DNA from: an uncultured Ruminococcus sp.
GTDB lineage: Bacteria > Bacillota > Clostridia > Oscillospirales > Ruminococcaceae
Reading direction: 5' to 3'
Assembly (NCBI RefSeq): GCF_937915125.1
Contig: NZ_CALDMP010000076.1
Coordinates: forward strand, 7,052 to 71,051
DNA: 64,000 nucleotides
Shown: piece after piece, positions 9,650-19,183 of the stretch
How the letters are laid out: each line of letters begins with the position of its first letter
Position numbering within the stretch: position 1 is the stretch's first letter
Translations under genes and position numbers: made by a program
Notes under the pieces: generated by a model
The model's input: the letters and a program-made list of their open reading frames with translations, nothing else
Told to the model about the DNA's origin: nothing
The model's database searches: none

Positions 9650-11014
9650 TCACGACTCACACTCCGGAATTTCTACAAAACCGTTAGAAACCTTCTTTTT
9701 TTCGGCACAGTGCAGCTTTTCCTTTCCTGACAGGAGCAGAAGCCCCAGGAGGTTGGGGATCGCCATAAGCCCATTGGCAATATCCGAGACAGCCCACACT
9801 GCTCCCAGAGAGACCACTGCGCCGGCACCGGCAGCCAGGCAGAACAAAATGCGATAGGGCTGGAGTCCCCGTGTGCCCCAGAGATAGCCCACTGCCTGTT
9901 CCCCGCAGCAGCCCCAGCCGATAAGGGTACAAAAGGCGAAGAGTGCCGTGATAATCGCCATGATCTGGGGAGACACGCCGCCGAAAATGCCGGAAAATGT
10001 TGCCGTAATGATACTTCCGGCATCCTGTGCCTGTTCCATGGCGCCGCTGGTCAGTACCGCCAGAGCTGTCAGCGTGCAGCATACCAGCGTATCCAGCGCC
10101 ACCTCAACCATACTCCACATGCCCTGGAGAGACGCATCCCGGGAAGAGCCTCCGGCATGAACCAGGGCACTGCTGCCCAGACCGGCTTCGTTGGAAAATA
10201 TCCCATGGCGCAATCCCGTCCGTACTGCTTCCCGGAGCAATGCTCCGGAAATGCCGCCGCCTACTGCATCAAGCCCGAATGCACCCCGGAAGATGAACTG
10301 AAATGCCTGGGGCAAAGCATCCCCGTGCCGAACAATCACCGCCAGTGCAGACAGCATATACACCGCCGACAGCAAGGGCATGAGCCACTGAATCACACTC
10401 CCCACACCCCGCACGCCCCGGAGCAATATACACCCCAGCAAAACCGCTACGGCAATACCCACAGCAAGGGGCGGTATAGAAAACGCTTCCTCCGCCAAGG
10501 CAGAAATGGCGCTGCTCTGGGTCATATTGCCCATACCAAGAGAGGCGGCAATGCAAAAGACGGCGTACAGTGCCGCCAGCATCCGGCTGCCCAGACCATA
10601 GCGCAGATATGCCATGGGACCGCCCACACGAGTGCCGTCCGGCAGTTCCCGGGCATAGCGCATTGCCAGTACATTTTCCGTATAAGTCAGCATCATGCCC
10701 AGGAAAGCCGAGATCCACATCCAGAAAATTGCTCCTGGTCCACCGATGCACAGGGCAGTTGCCACACCGATGACATTGCCCGTACCCATTGCCGCTGCCA
10801 GTGCTGCGGAAAAGGTCTGGAACTGGGTCAGTGCAGGTGTGCCTTCCTTCAAATCGCCAGAGCCCCGGCGCAGACTTCCAAAAGTTTCACGAAGAATGGT
10901 TTTCCATCCGCGCAGCTGAAAAAAACGGCTGCGCAGACTCAGCCACAGCCCTGTTCCCAGCAGAAGTACCAGCAGACCCGGTCCCCAGACCATAGATGCA
11001 ATTCGTTCCAGCAT
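9650..11014 (-). CDS. Sodium:alanine/glycine symporter (AGCS family)
   Basis: Integral membrane transporter expected to import alanine or glycine with sodium. The 454-residue protein has about 10-11 hydrophobic helices and AGCS signatures: the N-terminal GPGLLVLLLGTGLWLSLRSRFFQLRG, the segment AAAMGTGNVIGVATA with ASLGMGNMTQSSA, and SNEAGLGSSALVHA. The frame is open to 11047, but the ATG at 11014 follows AAGGAG at correct spacing and is chosen. It is divergent from the PH-domain genes and separated from them by an inverted repeat. Confidence 0.92.
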   Translation of the reverse strand: MLERIASMVWGPGLLVLLLGTGLWLSLRSRFFQLRGWKTILRETFGSLRRGSGDLKEGTPALTQFQTFSAALAAAMGTGNVIGVATALCIGGPGAIFWMWISAFLGMMLTYTENVLAMRYARELPDGTRVGGPMAYLRYGLGSRMLAALYAVFCIAASLGMGNMTQSSAISALAEEAFSIPPLAVGIAVAVLLGCILLRGVRGVGSVIQWLMPLLSAVYMLSALAVIVRHGDALPQAFQFIFRGAFGLDAVGGGISGALLREAVRTGLRHGIFSNEAGLGSSALVHAGGSSRDASLQGMWSMVEVALDTLVCCTLTALAVLTSGAMEQAQDAGSIITATFSGIFGGVSPQIMAIITALFAFCTLIGWGCCGEQAVGYLWGTRGLQPYRILFCLAAGAGAVVSLGAVWAVSDIANGLMAIPNLLGLLLLSGKEKLHCAEKKKVSNGFVEIPECES

Positions 11015-11048
11015 AGCAATCTCCTTGTATCTTATGCCCATTCGCAAC

Positions 11049-11123
11049 TTGTAGGGAACGACCCCTGTGTCGTTCCCTCAGAATCTGTATTAGTCGGAAC
11101 GACAAGGAGGTCGTTCCCTACAA
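11049..11123. repeat. 75-bp palindromic repeat with 15-bp perfect terminal inverted repeats
   Basis: The outer arms TTGTAGGGAACGACC and GGTCGTTCCCTACAA are perfect complements around a 45-bp centre that contains further copies of the CGTTCC motif. It resembles the other GTAGGGGCGA-type repeats at 23973-24043 and 53822-53847. It lies between the divergent symporter and PH-domain genes. Confidence 0.7.
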
Positions 11124-11154
11124 TCTGGATAAACAAAATTCTCACACATTTTTC

Positions 11155-11183
11155 TTGACGTATCCGCATTGGTAAGGTATAAT
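11155..11183 (+). promoter_or_regulatory. Promoter of the PH-domain gene pair
   Basis: TTGACG (11155-11160) and TATAAT (11178-11183) with 17-bp spacing, about 57 bp upstream of the first PH-domain gene, which has the ribosome binding site AGGAGG. Confidence 0.75.
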
Positions 11184-11239
11184 ATTGATATATTATTATA
11201 TGATAGTGACATAGAAAAGTATGCCCACAGGAGGAACAC

Positions 11240-11707
11240 ATGAAACAGTATCATGCCGATCGCCATGCGCAGTATACATTACAAATCGCAACGCCCATAG
11301 TTGCCGTTGTTCTGATCATTCTGGTGTGGTATTTTCTTGTCTTTCTGCCCCACTGGATGCTCTGGACGCTGACGATTCTTTTCGCAGCGGCGGCAATTCT
11401 GCTTTCTACACTGCTCCTGCCCATGTGGTTCTGCACCATTTCCTACACAGTTTCTGACACCCATATCACCAAACGCTGCGGCATTCTTTTCATCCAGGAA
11501 CAGACCATGCGTACCCAGGCGCTCCAGTTCAGCAGCATCTTCCGGATACCCGGCTCCCATAAAACGGGGATGAATTTCATCCCCCTGCACGCATATGGCG
11601 GCACGGTTTTTCTCGCCTTTCTGAGCAAATCTGATGCCGAAGAGATCCAGGCATTCCTGCAAAGAACTGTGTATCAAAACGGTCAGACGAAGGCAGAGGA
11701 GACCTGA
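11240..11707 (+). CDS. PH-domain membrane protein (YdbS-like)
   Basis: A 155-residue protein with two closely spaced N-terminal membrane helices (about residues 14-58) followed by a bacterial PH (bPH2) domain of about 80 residues; the segment YTVSDTHITKRCGILFIQEQ is typical of the family. In Bacillus the ydbS-ydbT pair has the same arrangement and has been linked to resistance to heterologous peptides. The start ATG is preceded by AGGAGGAACAC. It is followed after 34 bp by the longer PH protein, presumably in one transcript, and the two probably form a membrane complex. The exact role is unknown. Confidence 0.85.
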   Translation: MKQYHADRHAQYTLQIATPIVAVVLIILVWYFLVFLPHWMLWTLTILFAAAAILLSTLLLPMWFCTISYTVSDTHITKRCGILFIQEQTMRTQALQFSSIFRIPGSHKTGMNFIPLHAYGGTVFLAFLSKSDAEEIQAFLQRTVYQNGQTKAEET

Positions 11708-11741
11708 TGCAATTTGACAATCACCGTGAAAGGAGGAACGC

Positions 11742-13226
11742 ATGTCGGTAAATGCACCGCCGGATGCCGCCGTTTATCGGGAGCATCCTATCAAGATTCT
11801 GCGCTACAGTGCCAAAAACCTCTGGCTCCTGATCTTCCCTCTGCTGCGCAGTCTGCGCTTTTATCCCTTTTCCCTGCAAAATCTCATCGACTGGGGCGCC
11901 GGCGCATGGTTCGATCTGCTGATTGCCTTGCTGATCCTGGGCATCGGTACACTGCGGTGGCAGTCCTGCGTGTACTACTTTGATGAGATCTCCATTCATT
12001 CAAAGAGTGGTCTGCTGCTGCAAAAGGAAACAGAAATTCCGCTGGATCGCATTACATGCACTGTAGAAGAGCACATCTTTTATCTGCGTCCCATCCGTGC
12101 TGTCCGACTACAGATCAGTACGGCATCCGGTTCCGTCCCCGAAGCGGACATGAAGCTGATCCTCTATCTCCGGGATCTGCACCGGATGCGACAGCACATC
12201 CCTGTGCTGCAAAACGACAGTTCCAAAGCTATGGCATACCACACTCCAGCATGGCGCGTGCTGCTCTTTTCGGCACTATTTTCCAGCAGCTTCTCCGGCG
12301 CTCTGTACATTGCCACTCTCTTTTTTGAGGGCGGCAGAATCACATCGGATCTGCTGGAACAGTTCCAGGCGCAGCAGCTTCTGGAGGATGCCACGGAGCG
12401 TGCCTCTTCGGCATTTCACGGCGTTCCTCGTATTGCCATCACCATCGGCATCGTGATCCTGTCCCTGTGGCTGGTCTCCTTTGGTCGAAATCTCCTGCGC
12501 TACGCCCGATTCCGCATCCGGTTCGGCAGTGAATTCATCTCTGTGCATATGGGGATTCTGAATCGGCGGCGATATCATCTCCGAGATTCTGCCATTGTCT
12601 TTCCCGACCTGCGGCAAAACCTGATCATGAAGATCTGCGGCATGGTATCTCTGCACATTCGCTGTCCCGGCTATGGCAGCCGCCGGGATACCCTGCCCGT
12701 ACTCATTCCGCTCATGCGAAAAAAATCCTCTCAGGCACTGCTGCAAAAGCTTCACGCCGCCCAGTCCCTGAAAAAGCCCCATGTCACCGCACGTTCAAAT
12801 CTGCGGTTTTTCTGGTCTTTCGTATGGCCGCCGGTCATCGGACTGTGTGCCATTGTACCGGCACGGATCCTGCTGCTCCATCTTCTGCCGAAATTCGATT
12901 CCATGATCCGGTTTTTCTCTGTCATGCTGGTCATTCCCCTGGCATGGCTTCTCCTGATCCGCATCGTCTCCCTTCTGACGCAGTATGTGGCAATGGACAC
13001 GGAAACTGTACAGTTTCATTTCAGCCAATGGTTTACGTTCCATACCATTACAGTCAAGCGAAGTCATATCGTCCGGGCAGATTTCAGACAAACGCCTCTG
13101 CAAAAGCAATACGGCGTGGGGCATCTTTACCTGGTCTGCAATGGTCCGCGGCAGGAACGATATAAGCTGACGGCACTTCCGGAAGAGGCGGCGAGAACAG
13201 TGATTGCCGCATTAAATGAAAAATAG
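11742..13226 (+). CDS. Multi-PH-domain membrane protein (YdbT-like)
   Basis: A 494-residue membrane protein with paired hydrophobic helices near residues 28-75, 175-205, 235-260 and 360-400, alternating with bPH2-type domains such as YYFDEISIHSKSGLLLQKET and the later RFGSEFISVHMGILNRRRYHL. This architecture matches YdbT, the usual partner of the YdbS-like protein upstream. The ATG at 11742 follows AAAGGAGGAACGC. The function is not established; cell envelope or antimicrobial peptide tolerance is suggested only by the Bacillus homologues. Confidence 0.85.
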   Translation: MSVNAPPDAAVYREHPIKILRYSAKNLWLLIFPLLRSLRFYPFSLQNLIDWGAGAWFDLLIALLILGIGTLRWQSCVYYFDEISIHSKSGLLLQKETEIPLDRITCTVEEHIFYLRPIRAVRLQISTASGSVPEADMKLILYLRDLHRMRQHIPVLQNDSSKAMAYHTPAWRVLLFSALFSSSFSGALYIATLFFEGGRITSDLLEQFQAQQLLEDATERASSAFHGVPRIAITIGIVILSLWLVSFGRNLLRYARFRIRFGSEFISVHMGILNRRRYHLRDSAIVFPDLRQNLIMKICGMVSLHIRCPGYGSRRDTLPVLIPLMRKKSSQALLQKLHAAQSLKKPHVTARSNLRFFWSFVWPPVIGLCAIVPARILLLHLLPKFDSMIRFFSVMLVIPLAWLLLIRIVSLLTQYVAMDTETVQFHFSQWFTFHTITVKRSHIVRADFRQTPLQKQYGVGHLYLVCNGPRQERYKLTALPEEAARTVIAALNEK

Positions 13227-13253
13227 ATGGCAATACCACTCTTCAAAATCACC

Positions 13254-13282
13254 TTGCAATTTTCCCTCATTTCTGGTAGAAT
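13254..13282 (+). promoter_or_regulatory. Promoter of tex
   Basis: TTGCAA (13254-13259) and TAGAAT (13277-13282) with 17-bp spacing in the 92-bp gap between the PH-domain gene and tex. Confidence 0.6.
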
Positions 13283-13318
13283 AGAGACATATCCCTACAG
13301 ATTGGAGCGTAACAGAAG

Positions 13319-15478
13319 TTGAATATCAATCAGACACTGGCTGCAGAATTTCAGCTGCGGCAGGAACAAATCGACCACACCATTGCCCTGCTGGACGATG
13401 GAAAAACCATTCCTTTTATTGCACGATACCGGAAAGAAGCCACCGGCTCACTGGACGACCAGGTACTCCGTGCCATTGACACACGCCTGCAATATCTCCG
13501 GAAGCTGGAACAGCGCAAGGACGAAATCATCGCCGCCATTGATGCCCAGGGAAAACTGACCCCGGAACTGTCCGAGAAGATCCGTGGGGCAGAGACTCTG
13601 GTGGAAACAGAGGATCTTTATCTGCCCTATCGACCCAAGAGAAAGACAAGAGCCTCTGCGGCAATTGCCCGTGGACTGGAACCTCTGGCACGTATCCTGA
13701 TGCAGCAGGATCCCCGGACAAACCCGGACAGCGAAGCGGCTTCTTTTGTTGACCCGGAAAAGGAAGTCCCCGACACAGACGCCGCACTTCAGGGTGCCAT
13801 GGATATTCTGGCGGAGGAAATGGCGAACGATGCCGACCTGCGCAAACAGATGCGCCGATTCACCATGCTGTCCGGCACCATTTGTTCCCGTGCCGCTGAC
13901 CCGGAGGCGGAAACGCCCTATCAGAATTATTACGACTATCAGGAGCCGGTAAAGCGTATTGCCGGTCATCGTGTGCTGGCACTAGATCGAGGTGAGCGGG
14001 AAAATGCACTGAAGGTTTCCCTGGTGCTGCCGGAAGGACATGGGCCGTCTATTGTGGTGCACAAGTTTGTGAAAAATCAAAGTCCCTGCGGTATCTTAGT
14101 GCAGACGGCGGCAGAGGATGCCTTTCAGCGGCTGCTGTTCCCGGCAGTGGAGCGTGAGGTACGCAAGGCGCTAACAGAACAGGCGGCGGCTTCTGCCATT
14201 CAGGTATTCGCCTCTAACCTGCGTCAGCTGCTCATGGCGGCACCGCTGAAAAACCGCACTGTTCTGGGAGTCGATCCGGGATACCGTACCGGATGCAAGC
14301 TTGCTGTAGTGGACGAAACCGGAAAAGTCCTGGACACCGGCGTTGCCTATATTACGCTCGGCGAAGGCAGACAAATGGAACAGGGCAAAAAGACCATGCA
14401 GCGCATGATGATACAGCACCACGTCACCGCCGTTGCCATCGGAAACGGCACCGCATCCCGTGAGGCAGAAGCAGTGGTGGCAGATCTGCTGAAAGAACTC
14501 CCCCACAAGGCGGCATACATGGTAGTGTCCGAAGCCGGTGCGTCTGTCTATTCGGCATCCAAGCTAGCGGCTGAGGAATTCCCGGAATATGACGTTTCCC
14601 TGCGCAGTGCTGTGTCCATTGCACGGCGGCTCCAGGATCCGCTGGCGGAGCTTGTGAAGATTGACCCCCAGGCGATCGGCGTAGGGCAGTATCAGCACGA
14701 CATGCCCAAAGCAGAGCTGACAGCGGCACTGGATGGCGTAGTAGAGGATTGCGTGAACCATGTGGGCGTTGACCTGAACACTGCCTCCTTCTCTCTGCTG
14801 TCCCACATCGCCGGTATTAACCAGACCATTGCCAAAAACATCGTGGCATACCGTACAGAAAACGGTGCATTCACTGATCGGAAGCAGCTGAAAAAAGTGG
14901 CAAAGCTGGGGCCGAAGGCATTTGAGCAGTGCGCTGGATTTCTCCGTGTCCCCGGTGCAAAAAATCCTCTGGACAATACGGCAGTGCACCCGGAGAGCTA
15001 CAGTGCAGCTGAGACGATCCTGAAAGAATGCGGATTCCAGCTGGCAGATATATCCGGGCAGAGCCGCAGTGAGATCACAACCATTGCCCAGAAGCACGGC
15101 ATGGCTGCCATTGCAGAAAAGGCAGGCGTCGGCGTGCCCACAGTGACGGATATTGTCAAAGAGTTGGCAAAGCCGGGACGTGACCCCAGAGATGAACTGC
15201 CGCCGCCTCTGATGCGCAGCGGCGATATCATGGAATTGAAAGACCTGAAACCGGGCATGGAACTGACGGGAACAGTTCGGAACGTCATTGACTTCGGTTG
15301 TTTTGTGGACATCGGTGTCCATGAGGACGGACTGGTGCATATTTCCCAGATCTGCGACCGGTACATTAAGCATCCGCTGGAAGTGGTAAAAGTCGGCGAT
15401 GTCGTACAAGTCTGGGTGCTGGATGTAGATACAAAGAGGAAACGCATCTCCCTGACTATGAAAAAGCCGAAAGCGTAA
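13319..15478 (+). CDS. tex: Tex-family RNA-binding transcription accessory protein
   Basis: Conserved nucleic-acid-binding protein thought to act in transcription or RNA metabolism. The 719-residue product has the Tex N-terminal helical domain (IPFIARYRKEATGSLDDQ), a YqgF/RNase H-like domain with VLGVDPGYRTGCKLAVVD near residue 319, a helix-hairpin-helix region (INQTIAKNIVAYR) and a C-terminal S1 domain (GMELTGTVRNVIDFGCFVDI) ending in RISLTMKK. The start is a TTG at 13319 with GGAGCG upstream. It is convergent with the radical SAM gene, with a bidirectional terminator between. Confidence 0.95.
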   Translation: MNINQTLAAEFQLRQEQIDHTIALLDDGKTIPFIARYRKEATGSLDDQVLRAIDTRLQYLRKLEQRKDEIIAAIDAQGKLTPELSEKIRGAETLVETEDLYLPYRPKRKTRASAAIARGLEPLARILMQQDPRTNPDSEAASFVDPEKEVPDTDAALQGAMDILAEEMANDADLRKQMRRFTMLSGTICSRAADPEAETPYQNYYDYQEPVKRIAGHRVLALDRGERENALKVSLVLPEGHGPSIVVHKFVKNQSPCGILVQTAAEDAFQRLLFPAVEREVRKALTEQAAASAIQVFASNLRQLLMAAPLKNRTVLGVDPGYRTGCKLAVVDETGKVLDTGVAYITLGEGRQMEQGKKTMQRMMIQHHVTAVAIGNGTASREAEAVVADLLKELPHKAAYMVVSEAGASVYSASKLAAEEFPEYDVSLRSAVSIARRLQDPLAELVKIDPQAIGVGQYQHDMPKAELTAALDGVVEDCVNHVGVDLNTASFSLLSHIAGINQTIAKNIVAYRTENGAFTDRKQLKKVAKLGPKAFEQCAGFLRVPGAKNPLDNTAVHPESYSAAETILKECGFQLADISGQSRSEITTIAQKHGMAAIAEKAGVGVPTVTDIVKELAKPGRDPRDELPPPLMRSGDIMELKDLKPGMELTGTVRNVIDFGCFVDIGVHEDGLVHISQICDRYIKHPLEVVKVGDVVQVWVLDVDTKRKRISLTMKKPKA

Positions 15479-15483
15479 TGGCG

Positions 15484-15610
15484 AAGTAAAAGGCTGCACA
15501 TCATGCTGGTCCAGCTGAGCACAGCTGGCGCAGGTCCAGGGACGCTGCCTGCAGGCAGCGACAAGGGGCTTTGCTCCTTGACCCCACCAGCATTTTCGAG
15601 AAATTGCTGA
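15484..15610. repeat. Cluster of GC-rich hairpins after tex
   Basis: Consecutive small palindromes follow the tex stop: CGCTGCCTGCAGGCAGCG near 15543-15560 and CAAGGGGCTTTGCTCCTTG near 15561-15579. No coding potential is seen. It may be a degenerate repeat. Confidence 0.35.
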
Positions 15611-15676
15611 ATCAAAAAGCTTCATTGCCGCCTGTGGCGATGCCGTACTTGTGTGTATTGCCTTGCTTTTTTACTG

Positions 15677-15725
15677 AAAAACGGACGAACATAGCCGCTC
15701 AGCGTATGTTCGTCCGTTTTATTTT
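15677..15725. terminator. Bidirectional terminator between tex and the radical SAM gene
   Basis: A 15-bp perfect stem (arms at 15679-15693 and 15705-15719, containing ACGGACGAACATA) with an 11-nt loop is flanked by T-runs on both strands, as expected between convergent genes. Confidence 0.88.
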
Positions 15726-15728
15726 TAT

Positions 15729-16355
15729 TTACCGCCGGGTGGCTGCATCGTCAAACTTCCGGATTCGCAGCCGAATCCCCAGCTTTTCCGCAAGCTGCTT
15801 TGCCGCCGCCAGTTCCGACGGCTCCAGCACATCCACTACCGTCAGCATCACCTGAGGCACATATGCCTTACAATCCACTGCAAACCGCTGCATTGCAGAA
15901 AACGCCTCTGCCCCGAATTTCGGGCGTGTCACATCAAGATATGCCTCTTCCGTTCCGGCATTCAGACTGATGGAAACAATATCCACCAGTCCTTCCAGAT
16001 CTGCCGCCGTAGATCTGCCATGAATCAGATCCGACAGCCCGTTGGTGTTCAGACGGATACATTTCACCCCACGCGATTTCAGATAACGTGCCGTCTCCTG
16101 CAGTACATCCAACCGCTCCGTAGGCTCACCGAAGCCGCAGAACACCACTTCCTTGTATTTCGTCACATCGAACCCATCCAACGCTGTGCGTATCTCCTCC
16201 AGTGACGGCTCGTGCTCCAGCCACAAGGGATCCGAGCCGTATGCACCATCGCTCATAGTGCGGATGCAGAATGTACATGCGCAGGGACAGTGGTTGGTGA
16301 TATTCAAATAAAGATTTTCGCCTACTTCATAGGCAATGGTCATTGCCTTCTGCAT
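15729..16355 (-). CDS. TatD-associated-type radical SAM protein
   Basis: A 208-residue radical SAM enzyme. The cluster-binding motif CX3CX2C is in NHCPCACTFC near residues 22-31, followed by the SAM-binding GFGEPTERLD and the LNTNGLSDLI strand. The short length and these sequences match the TatD-associated radical SAM group, whose substrate is unknown. No tatD lies next to it here; the neighbours are rlmH and walJ, 16 bp upstream, likely cotranscribed. Confidence 0.85.
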   Translation of the reverse strand: MQKAMTIAYEVGENLYLNITNHCPCACTFCIRTMSDGAYGSDPLWLEHEPSLEEIRTALDGFDVTKYKEVVFCGFGEPTERLDVLQETARYLKSRGVKCIRLNTNGLSDLIHGRSTAADLEGLVDIVSISLNAGTEEAYLDVTRPKFGAEAFSAMQRFAVDCKAYVPQVMLTVVDVLEPSELAAAKQLAEKLGIRLRIRKFDDAATRR

Positions 16356-16371
16356 GAAAGATCACTCCCGA

Positions 16372-16851
16372 TTATTTATGATATTTCGTCCCATTCAAGA
16401 TCTGGTAACTACGGTAAATCTGCTCCAGAAGCATGACCCGTGCCAGCTGATGGGGAAAAGTCATCTCCGACATGGACAGACGCAGCTGTGCACGTTGCTT
16501 TACCGCCGGTGCCAGTCCATAGGAACTGCCGATAAAAAAGGTTACTGCACCGTTGTCGCCGCCGCAGGCAGCATCTGCGATCTTCGCCGCCAATGCCGGA
16601 CTATCCAGCTGTTTGCCCTCAATACACATGGCAACGCAGAACCCACGGGCACGTTTCAGCAGTTCTGTGCCCTCTTTCTCCAGTGCCTGCGCAATTTCCC
16701 GATCAGAGGGATCCTGGGGCAGGGATACCGGCTCCAGTTCCACAATTTGCAGCTGACAAAACCGGGAAAGCCGCTTTTCATATTCCCGGCAAGCCTCTCG
16801 CAGATAGGATTCCTTGCACTTGCCCAGTGCTAAGATCTGTATCGTCTGCAT
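16372..16851 (-). CDS. rlmH: 23S rRNA (pseudouridine-1915-N3)-methyltransferase RlmH
   Basis: SPOUT-class methyltransferase acting on pseudouridine 1915 in helix 69 of 23S rRNA on assembled 70S ribosomes. The 159-residue product is exactly the family length and contains the SAM-knot segments VTFFIGSSYGL and the C-terminal MTFPHQLARVMLLEQIYRSYQI with terminal GTKYHK. The frame is open upstream to 16920, but the ATG at 16851, sharing one base with the walJ stop (TGATG), is the family start. walJ-rlmH coupling is common in Firmicutes. Confidence 0.96.
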   Translation of the reverse strand: MQTIQILALGKCKESYLREACREYEKRLSRFCQLQIVELEPVSLPQDPSDREIAQALEKEGTELLKRARGFCVAMCIEGKQLDSPALAAKIADAACGGDNGAVTFFIGSSYGLAPAVKQRAQLRLSMSEMTFPHQLARVMLLEQIYRSYQILNGTKYHK

Positions 16852-17645
16852 CAGAAGATCACCGCCTGTTCCAGACCGCAGGGTGCGGATACTTGTAACA
16901 AAAAGTCCCGGTTCGGGCACATACCCTGTTCCTGCAAATGGGACAATACCGTCTCCTGTGCCAGAGGCATGGTGTTGTTGTTTTCGCTGAGATGCCCCAG
17001 TACAATTCGTGTCGTACCGCTTTGCACCAGCTGTTCCGCCAGACCGGCGCTGTCGCCGTTGGACAGATGTCCATATTGTCCACGGATACGCTGCTGCAAA
17101 TAATAGGGATACGGCCCCGTACGCAGCATCTGAGGATCATAATTTGCCTCCAACAGCACCAGATCCGTCCCCAGCACTGCCTGTTCCACCTCCGGTGTCA
17201 CGCAGCCCAGATCTGTACAGACGGCGCAGCTCTGTCCGTCCGGCATGTCAAAGCGATAGCCGCAGCTGCCGGGCGCATCGTGCATGGTGGAGAATGCCGT
17301 TACGGCAATGTCTCCGGTATGTACAGTCTCTGTCGGCTGTATCTCATACAGCATGACGCTGTCCGGCAGCGCAACAGTATCCTGTATCTCCGCCAATGTT
17401 TCCGCCGTGGCGTAAACGGGAATGTTATACTTTCCCAGAAATACACGCAGCCCGGCAATGTGATCGCTGTGACTGTGGGTAATAAAGATACCCTGCACCG
17501 CCTCTATGGGGATATCGTGGGCTCGTAGGGACTGGGTCAGCTTCCGGCAGGACACACCGGCATCCACCAGCACACCGCCGGACGGACTGCCCACAAAGGA
17601 CGCATTGCCCTTGCTGGAACTGAAAAGAGAATAAAACTTTGACAA
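16851..17645 (-). CDS. walJ: MBL-fold hydrolase WalJ/YycJ
   Basis: Metallo-beta-lactamase-fold exonuclease-like protein related to YycJ (WalJ), linked in other Firmicutes to coordination of cell division, DNA repair and the WalRK locus. The 264-residue product has the metal-binding HSHSDH at about residues 57-62, an N-terminal FYSLFSSSKGNASFV, and later metal-binding His/Asp residues in LGHLSENN. The usual walRK genes are not present here; only rlmH is retained downstream with a one-base overlap. Confidence 0.9.
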   Translation of the reverse strand: MSKFYSLFSSSKGNASFVGSPSGGVLVDAGVSCRKLTQSLRAHDIPIEAVQGIFITHSHSDHIAGLRVFLGKYNIPVYATAETLAEIQDTVALPDSVMLYEIQPTETVHTGDIAVTAFSTMHDAPGSCGYRFDMPDGQSCAVCTDLGCVTPEVEQAVLGTDLVLLEANYDPQMLRTGPYPYYLQQRIRGQYGHLSNGDSAGLAEQLVQSGTTRIVLGHLSENNNTMPLAQETVLSHLQEQGMCPNRDFLLQVSAPCGLEQAVIF

Positions 17646-17783
17646 AATAGAACCTCCTGCCGTAAATGCAATATGGGCATCTCCCCACCCCGTGGGGAGT
17701 CATCCTAGTCGCCGTCCGCAGACAGCGAAACACCCTGCGCCGTATTCCGGTGCGGGTCAAGGGTGGTGAGAAAAAGCAACCCC

Positions 17784-17812
17784 TTGAAAACGTTCCAGTG
17801 GAACGTTTTCAA
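17784..17812. repeat. 29-bp perfect palindrome upstream of walJ
   Basis: TTGAAAACGTTCCA and its exact complement flank a single G. It lies in the 248-bp gap between murA and walJ with another hairpin at about 17690-17708 (CTCCCCACCCCGTGGGGAG). It may form a stem-loop in the walJ leader or be a protein-binding site; no function is assigned. Confidence 0.5.
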
Positions 17813-17845
17813 CGCACCCACTCCAATCCTCACCAAAAATCCCAC

Positions 17846-17876
17846 AACAAAAGCCGTCAACTGCATGACGGCTCTT
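17846..17876 (-). terminator. Intrinsic terminator after murA
   Basis: On the minus strand AGCCGTCA, a 6-nt loop and TGACGGCT are followed by a short T-run, 18 bp after the murA stop. Confidence 0.75.
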
Positions 17877-17893
17877 TCAACAATACTTTCGAT

Positions 17894-19183
17894 TTACAGC
17901 GCTTCTTTCAACTCTGCTGATGCCGCCGGCTCGGAAACCTTCTGAATATCTGCACCGATCTCACGGAGCTTTGCATCCAAATTCGCATAGCCGCGCTCAA
18001 TATGATAAATGTCCTCAATTTCCGTAATACCATGTGCCGCCAGTCCTGCAATGATCAGTGCTGCACCTGCACGGAGATCGCACGCCTTTACCGGTGCACC
18101 CGTAAGCCGTCCAGTGCCTTCCACGACAGCAACCTTGCCATCCACAGAAATATCCGCACCCATACGGCGCAGCTCATCCACATAACGGAAACGCTGCTCC
18201 CAGACGCCTTCTGTAATGATACTCGTACCCTCAGCCAGTGTCAGCAGCGTGGTGATCTGGGGCTGCATATCCGTGGGGAAACCCGGATGGGGCATGGTTT
18301 TGACATTGGTACGCACCAGCGGTCCGTCTACCCAGACACGGACACTGTCGTCGAATTCCTCAATATTTACACCGATCTTCCGCAGCTTACTGGTAATCGG
18401 CTCCAGATGCTTCGGAATCACATTTGTCACCAGAACATCGCCGCCTGTTGCAGCTGCTGCGATCATAAAAGTACCAGCCTCGATCTGGTCGGGAATGACA
18501 GAATATACTGCACCGTGGAGATGCTCCACGCCACGAATTTTGATGACATCCGTGCCGGCACCCATGATGTCTGCACCCATGGAGTTCAGGAAGTTCGCCA
18601 GGTCAACGATATGGGGTTCCTTGGCTGCATTTTCAATGATAGTCAGTCCCTTGGCACGGACAGCTGCCAGCATGGCGTTCATGGTCGCACCAACAGAGAC
18701 CACGTCTAAGTAGATCTGATTGCCCACCAGCTGATCTGCCACCAGATCCACCATGCCATGTTCAATGCTGCATCTTGCACCCAGGGCAGAAAATGCCTTC
18801 AAATGCTGGTCAATGGGTCGGTCACCCAGAGGGCATCCGCCCGGCATAGACACACGTGCCTTTCCATAGCGTCCCAGCAGTGCACCCAGGAAGTAATAGG
18901 ATGCCCGCATTTTCCGCGCACTCTCATAGGGTACACAATAATTGGTCAGACCTGCCGCAGAAATACGGACAGTGGTTTTGTTCAGATATTCCACCTGCGC
19001 CCCCATCTCGTAGAGGATCCGCAGGCTGATGGAAACGTCGCTGATATCCGGGACATTTTCCAGAATACAAGGTTCATCGCTGAGCAGAACTGCCGGGATC
19101 AGGGCAACCGCCGCATTCTTTGCTCCGCTGACTTCTATTTCTCCGGCAAGGCGATGCCCGCCGTGAATGACAAATTTATCCAA
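17894..19183 (-). CDS. murA: UDP-N-acetylglucosamine 1-carboxyvinyltransferase MurA
   Basis: First committed enzyme of peptidoglycan synthesis, transferring enolpyruvate from PEP to UDP-GlcNAc in the cytosol; the target of fosfomycin. The product (429 residues from the chosen start) begins DKFVIHGGHRLAGEIEVSGAKNAA and retains the catalytic cysteine in PGGCPLGDRPIDQH. The start chosen is a TTG at 19183 preceded by GAAGGAGA; a GTG upstream at 19216 would add 11 residues absent from typical MurA. It has its own promoter 320 bp upstream and its own terminator. Confidence 0.96.
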   Translation of the reverse strand: MDKFVIHGGHRLAGEIEVSGAKNAAVALIPAVLLSDEPCILENVPDISDVSISLRILYEMGAQVEYLNKTTVRISAAGLTNYCVPYESARKMRASYYFLGALLGRYGKARVSMPGGCPLGDRPIDQHLKAFSALGARCSIEHGMVDLVADQLVGNQIYLDVVSVGATMNAMLAAVRAKGLTIIENAAKEPHIVDLANFLNSMGADIMGAGTDVIKIRGVEHLHGAVYSVIPDQIEAGTFMIAAAATGGDVLVTNVIPKHLEPITSKLRKIGVNIEEFDDSVRVWVDGPLVRTNVKTMPHPGFPTDMQPQITTLLTLAEGTSIITEGVWEQRFRYVDELRRMGADISVDGKVAVVEGTGRLTGAPVKACDLRAGAALIIAGLAAHGITEIEDIYHIERGYANLDAKLREIGADIQKVSEPAASAELKEAL